A stretch of DNA of 7,849 nucleotides, taken from the NCBI GenBank assembly GCA_021806865.1, contig JAKAPU010000131.1, positions 1-7,849 of the forward strand. Reading direction: 5' to 3'. Positions 5,007 to 7,849 of the stretch are shown one piece after another. A program made the position numbers and the translations under genes. A model generated the notes under the pieces. The model was not told where the DNA came from. It did no database searches and saw nothing but the letters and a program-made list of their open reading frames with translations. Origin of the DNA: an archaeon (GTDB lineage Archaea; Thermoproteota; Nitrososphaeria; Nitrososphaerales; CADDZS01). Each line of letters begins with the position of its first letter. The first letter of the stretch is position 1.

Positions 5007-6104
5007 TTACGAACTTGAGGTGACACCGCATGCCTGCGCATTTGCTGTGCAGTATGCGTTAGGCAGAACCACCAGGTATCCGAACATGCCGTTGGACACG
5101 TGGTAGTCGCAGAAGTATTCAAAGACACCAGGAGTCGAAGCTTGGAACGCACCAACACCATACACTTCAGCGGTATTGTTTCCGAAGTTTATCGCCTGGT
5201 TTGTGTTGTCCGGTGAGTAGAAGACCTGGTTTGTGATTGGAAGAAGTATAGTTGTCGGGTTGCCAGAATTGTTGCCAGGTGTGAGTGGTTCGGCCGGATT
5301 CGGATTTATCGCGATTCGGAAGTTTGACGCAGCGTGTGAAGCTAATGTACTCGTAGACAAGAGACTAGTACCTGAGACGCAATAGGTGAACGAAACTCCT
5401 GGACCGCTAAGATTTGTGGTATCCTGAGCATACGTCCCATTCACACAACTCGATGCATAATTCAGATTCGTCAAGAAGTCTCTCATCCCTGCAATCGTGT
5501 CATTGATTTGGAAACCGTATGGAGTCGACGAGCTGAAGAGGGTGAACGTGTGTGCATCCGTATCGTTGTGCTCAAACAATATTTGCACAATGTCTCCCTG
5601 GGTCACCACAATTGTTTCTGGATTGAACCTGTCTTGACCAGTTGGATCAGTGTTGCTCCAGTCGATTCTATAGGGAACAACTCCAGGCGCCTTGTTAATC
5701 GCTGCAACACCACTAGTCTTCAACTGATTTATCTGACTCGTCAATGAGCTGAGCTGACTGTCCTGTGACCCCTCGGTAGAGATCAACATCGCGAAAGCAC
5801 CTGCTCCGATGAGTATCGCAATAATTGCGAGTGCGAGCGCTGCCTTCGCCATGCCAGGAGAGCCTTTGTAGACTACCTGCGCCCCCGCTGCCAATATTGG
5901 CCTTCGGTACGCGAGGCCGAAGAAAGCGAGCCCCGAGCCGATTGGGAGGAAGACTATGACGAAAAGGAAAGCGAGAAAGTTCGCTGTCGGGTTTGTACCT
6001 GTGACGACTAGTCCGTCCAATGATCCGCCTTGGAATGTGATGAGGAAAAGAAACCCTGCGATGAGAACAAGAACTATTCCTAAAGTGGCAATTGCCTTAT
6101 TCAT
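5007..6104 (-). CDS. Membrane-integrated cupredoxin with three TM helices
   Basis: A 365-residue protein with hydrophobic helices at about 5-25, 42-65 and 88-109. The loop between the second and third helix is basic (YRRP, VYKG, AK), so the N-terminus is inside and the large C-terminal domain outside. A short helical, heptad-like stretch (112-131, QLSSLTSQINQL) links to the cupredoxin domain (about 142-348). Type 1 copper ligands are His185 (DAHTF) and Cys332, His335 and Met340 in YFCDYHVSNGM, with plastocyanin-like C-x2-H-x4-M spacing. There is one Cys rather than the CxxxC of CuA, so it is not a cytochrome oxidase subunit II site. About 147 residues separate the first His from the Cys, far more than in plastocyanin, and the insert carries Cys220 and Cys242. 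Two more cysteines (352, 359) end the protein. It may be a membrane electron-transfer subunit; sulfocyanin-like proteins are the nearest comparison I can offer. Confidence 0.87.
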   Translation of the reverse strand: MNKAIATLGIVLVLIAGFLFLITFQGGSLDGLVVTGTNPTANFLAFLFVIVFLPIGSGLAFFGLAYRRPILAAGAQVVYKGSPGMAKAALALAIIAILIGAGAFAMLISTEGSQDSQLSSLTSQINQLKTSGVAAINKAPGVVPYRIDWSNTDPTGQDRFNPETIVVTQGDIVQILFEHNDTDAHTFTLFSSSTPYGFQINDTIAGMRDFLTNLNYASSCVNGTYAQDTTNLSGPGVSFTYCVSGTSLLSTSTLASHAASNFRIAINPNPAEPLTPGNNSGNPTTILLPITNQVFYSPDNTNQAINFGNNTAEVYGVGAFQASTPGVFEYFCDYHVSNGMFGYLVVLPNAYCTANAQACGVTSSS

Positions 6105-6130
6105 TTGAATTTTCGGACTTAAGCATGGAT

Positions 6131-6138
6131 AATTTAAG
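6131..6138 (-). promoter_or_regulatory. TATA-like box of the membrane cupredoxin
   Basis: The minus strand reads CTTAAATT, preceded by purine-rich AGTAAGG as a possible BRE. It is centred about 31 bp before the ATG at 6104-6102, so the transcript would be nearly leaderless. No SD is present in the short gap, which is consistent with that. Confidence 0.5.
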
Positions 6139-6169
6139 CCTTACTACTTTTGGCACAGCAAGTCCATGA

Positions 6170-6177
6170 TTTTAAAT
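6170..6177 (+). promoter_or_regulatory. TATA-like box of the PAP2 operon
   Basis: TTTTAAAT is centred about 38 bp before the TTG at 6212, predicting a leader of about 12 nt. It lies about 35 bp from the oppositely oriented box of the membrane cupredoxin, so the 107-bp gap appears to hold two separate divergent promoters. Confidence 0.5.
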
Positions 6178-6211
6178 GGTCAGCAAAAGACCAAATTTGC
6201 TGTAACACATA

Positions 6212-6955
6212 TTGAAGAACTGGAGACTCCTGATTGCCGGAGTCATTTCAACAGCATTATTCCTCTTGATCGGCTTTCTGGTTTTCAGCAAAACAACGCA
6301 GAGCATCGATGCAGAAGGAGCGCTTTGGCTGAACTCTGGTCTTGGAAATACGGTCACAGAAATCATGGTTTTAGCCAGCACTTATGGCAGAGAGTACTTC
6401 TGGGTTGGAATCGTCGCCCTAATGCTGATTTTTGGAGACACAAAGACAAGGATTCTTGCAGTGGAACTTGCGGCATTGTTCCTAGTGGGCATAGCCGTTG
6501 GAGAGGCACTGAAACACATAGTCTATCGCGCAAGGCCCTACGAAACTGTCGCAGGCATTATCACAAGAGTTTCTCGAGACACAGACTCATCGTTTCCATC
6601 TGGACACGCATTGATAGTCTCAATCGGTTCAGCGTTTGTCCTTCTCCGTCTGAAACACAGGATTGTGTCGTTGTTGCTGACATTGGAAGCAGCAGTTGTC
6701 TGCTATTCTCGAGTCTACGTCGGCATGCACTACCCGCTGGATGTGGTAGCAGGGGTTCTCATCGGGGTCGCGATAGTGTTCCTAGGACTGTTCTTCATTG
6801 AGAGCTACTTGATGAAGCTTGTCGAATCCATTGCTGGTCTGTTCGACCGTTCATTGAGATCGATGGGGCTGAACGGCGTCACATTCATTGCGAAATTGAA
6901 CCTGCTCGTGACCGCAGCGGTTCGCTTTGCGATGCCTTCAAAGAAAAATGGATGA
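6212..6955 (+). CDS. PAP2-family membrane phosphatase
   Basis: A 247-residue polytopic protein with all three phosphatase signatures of the PAP2 superfamily. These are K-x6-RP at Lys101-Arg108-Pro109 (KHIVYRARP), PSGH at 129-132 (SFPSGHAL), and SR-x5-H-x3-D at Ser166/Arg167, His173 and Asp177 (SRVYVGMHYPLD). His132 and His173 are the expected general acid and nucleophile. Hydrophobic helices lie near 7-26, 61-75, 84-100, 133-148, 150-166 and 176-198. The active site is expected at the outer membrane face, hydrolysing a lipid phosphate or diphosphate such as a polyprenyl (dolichyl) diphosphate or phosphatidate-like lipid; the substrate cannot be read here. The TTG start is forced: an in-frame TAA lies 9 nt upstream, with no ATG or GTG between. 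A C-terminal basic extension (about 200-247) goes beyond the core. It is the first gene of a two-gene operon. Confidence 0.92.
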   Translation: MKNWRLLIAGVISTALFLLIGFLVFSKTTQSIDAEGALWLNSGLGNTVTEIMVLASTYGREYFWVGIVALMLIFGDTKTRILAVELAALFLVGIAVGEALKHIVYRARPYETVAGIITRVSRDTDSSFPSGHALIVSIGSAFVLLRLKHRIVSLLLTLEAAVVCYSRVYVGMHYPLDVVAGVLIGVAIVFLGLFFIESYLMKLVESIAGLFDRSLRSMGLNGVTFIAKLNLLVTAAVRFAMPSKKNG

Positions 6956-7563
6956 CATTACGAGCAGTGGATAATCAGATGACGGCAGATACTCATGATA
7001 CAACAGTAGGCGAGTTTGGTAGTTCAAAGGAAAAAATACTCGGCCCCGGATCGCTTGCCACTCTGTTTGTTCCTATCGTCGCACTACTTGTTGCTTTGTT
7101 AAGCGGCAGTTTTTTGCTGCTCGACTACGTTCACGTGCTTTCTGGTGCGACCTGGACTGGAATCGACTTGTTCATGGGATTGGTAATGAGTCGCATCTTG
7201 CGTTCTCTCCCACCACCTTCCCGTGCGCAATTTATCAAGAAACTAGTCCCAATAATGCTCTTCCTAATGCCATCGCTAGCTTCGGTTGCAATCACCGCAG
7301 GAGTCTATGTTGCTATGCATCTGGGATTGAACTTCTTTTCGGCTCCGATAATTGCTGCAGGACTCATTGTAATCGTGCTCTCTGTTCAGGGTTTTGGACT
7401 ACTTCTTCCAACGGAGATACGGATCTTTCTGGAATTGAGGAAACAAAGCCCGGACACAAACAAGATCATAAAGCTCGGAATGAGAAACATCTACATTTCA
7501 GGGAGCCAAGCAATATTTCAGATTGCCATCATTTTCGTGATGGCATACCTTGCAACAATGTAG
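6952..7563 (+). CDS. Five-TM membrane protein, CopD/DUF2269-like
   Basis: A 203-residue protein beginning at the ATG of an ATGA overlap with the PAP2 stop, so the two genes are translationally coupled. The first 33 residues are polar and rich in Asp and Thr; ATG codons at residues 1 and 10 are both possible starts. About five hydrophobic helices follow (37-57, 58-80, 98-122, 129-152, 180-201). The second contains LDYVHVLSGATWTGIDLF, where His61 and Trp68 match the HxxxxxxW pattern of CopD-like and DUF2269 membrane proteins. Members of that group are linked to copper handling or are uncharacterised, and some related bundles bind haem; none of this is shown here. Given the neighbouring copper proteins, a copper link is attractive but inferred. 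There is no T-run right after the TAG. Confidence 0.78.
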   Translation: MTLRAVDNQMTADTHDTTVGEFGSSKEKILGPGSLATLFVPIVALLVALLSGSFLLLDYVHVLSGATWTGIDLFMGLVMSRILRSLPPPSRAQFIKKLVPIMLFLMPSLASVAITAGVYVAMHLGLNFFSAPIIAAGLIVIVLSVQGFGLLLPTEIRIFLELRKQSPDTNKIIKLGMRNIYISGSQAIFQIAIIFVMAYLATM

Positions 7564-7694
7564 ATTCAGATTCAAGCTAGTTGGCGGCAGTAGGTAATTT
7601 ATGCTCGAACTATGAGGATCCGAAGAATGCGAAACCAGATCTTCTTCAGGCCATTAATGTTAAGTACGTGTGTTGAAGAGTGAACTCTCCTGTT

Positions 7695-7849
7695 CTACTG
7701 CAGAAGCACTGTATGCGCTTCCCGATGCAGCAGCGAGATCCGAACCGATGGTTGACCTGATTTGCTAGAAAAGAATTCGGTGAGTTCAGGGAGCAACAGC
7801 GACAAAGCGCGCTCGAGTTCGTACAAGTGGATCGTTCTTTCAAACACAA
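7695..7849 (-). CDS. C-terminal or short protein-coding fragment at the right edge
   Basis: Reading leftward in the frame of GTG 7847-7845 gives about 50 residues with normal protein composition: VFERTIHLYELERALSLLLP, then ELTEFFSSKS, ending HREAHTVLLQ before TAG (7697-7695). The pattern suggests two amphipathic helices. The GTG is 2 nt from the window edge, so it may be the start or an internal Val. The longer competing frame here (7646-7849) is cysteine-rich and unlike a natural protein. I do not recognise the family. The 131-bp gap back to the five-TM gene holds no other feature that I can support. Confidence 0.45.
   Translation of the reverse strand, partial: VFERTIHLYELERALSLLLPELTEFFSSKSGQPSVRISLLHREAHTVLLQ

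Noticed and set aside
5080..5105. CuA site / cytochrome oxidase subunit II identity for the membrane cupredoxin
   Set aside because: CuA needs two Cys in CxxxC. Here there is a single Cys (YFCDYHVSNGM), which fits a type 1 site.
6166..6801. Long plus-strand frame overlapping the PAP2 gene in another phase
   Set aside because: Composition is rich in Ser, Arg, His and Cys with no membrane helices. The overlapping frame contains all PAP2 motifs and is clearly the gene.
7646..7849. 67-codon minus-strand frame at the right edge
   Set aside because: Cysteine-rich and low in protein-like character. Another phase of the same strand reads as a more natural helical protein.
1..7849. tRNA or rRNA genes, CRISPR arrays, insertion sequences, attachment sites
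   Set aside because: I looked for them by eye on both strands and saw no cloverleaf with conserved TPsiC loop, no regularly spaced repeats, and no transposase or terminal inverted repeats.

Overview
The window looks archaeal, most likely from a Thaumarchaeota/Nitrososphaeria-type genome. This is an inference from gene content and signals; no marker gene or rRNA is present. Supporting signs are three blue-copper (cupredoxin) proteins with N-terminal membrane anchors, a Vgb-like beta-propeller, AT-rich TATA-type boxes about 25-60 bp upstream of starts, mostly no convincing Shine-Dalgarno sites, frequent TTG/GTG starts and oligo-T tracts after stops. Base composition is moderate.

Layout. On the minus strand at the left edge is the N-terminus of a truncated membrane or secreted protein (1-97), followed by an unrecognised two-TM protein with a long charged cytoplasmic tail (218-1120). 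A shared ATTTAAAT box separates it from a divergent small cupredoxin (1223-1654, TTG start). An SRPBCC/START-like protein (1819-2319, minus) is convergent with that cupredoxin and divergent from a second small cupredoxin (2495-2905, GTG start). The second cupredoxin is followed without an evident terminator by a seven-bladed Vgb-like propeller with a C-terminal membrane anchor (3017-4459); its start region looks broken or misread. A 547-bp intergenic stretch between convergent genes (4460-5006) carries two copies of one palindrome, AGTTAC-N6-GTAACT, 55 bp apart around a TATA-like stretch, although no annotated gene starts there. A third, membrane-integrated cupredoxin follows on the minus strand (5007-6104). 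Divergent from it is a two-gene plus-strand operon: a PAP2 phosphatase (6212-6955) and a five-TM protein resembling CopD/DUF2269 (6952-7563), overlapping by ATGA. A minus-strand reading frame enters from the right edge (7695-7849).

How it may fit together (inference). The centre of the window is a set of membrane-tethered extracytoplasmic copper electron carriers. Their Cys/His/Met ligand loops differ in length (C-x2-H-x2-M, C-x2-H-x1-M, C-x2-H-x4-M), so they are probably tuned for different partners. The propeller downstream of cupredoxin B would sit on the same outer face of the membrane and could be a partner or scaffold. No terminal oxidase, Rieske or ammonia monooxygenase gene is present to name the pathway. 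The least explained feature is the paired palindrome.
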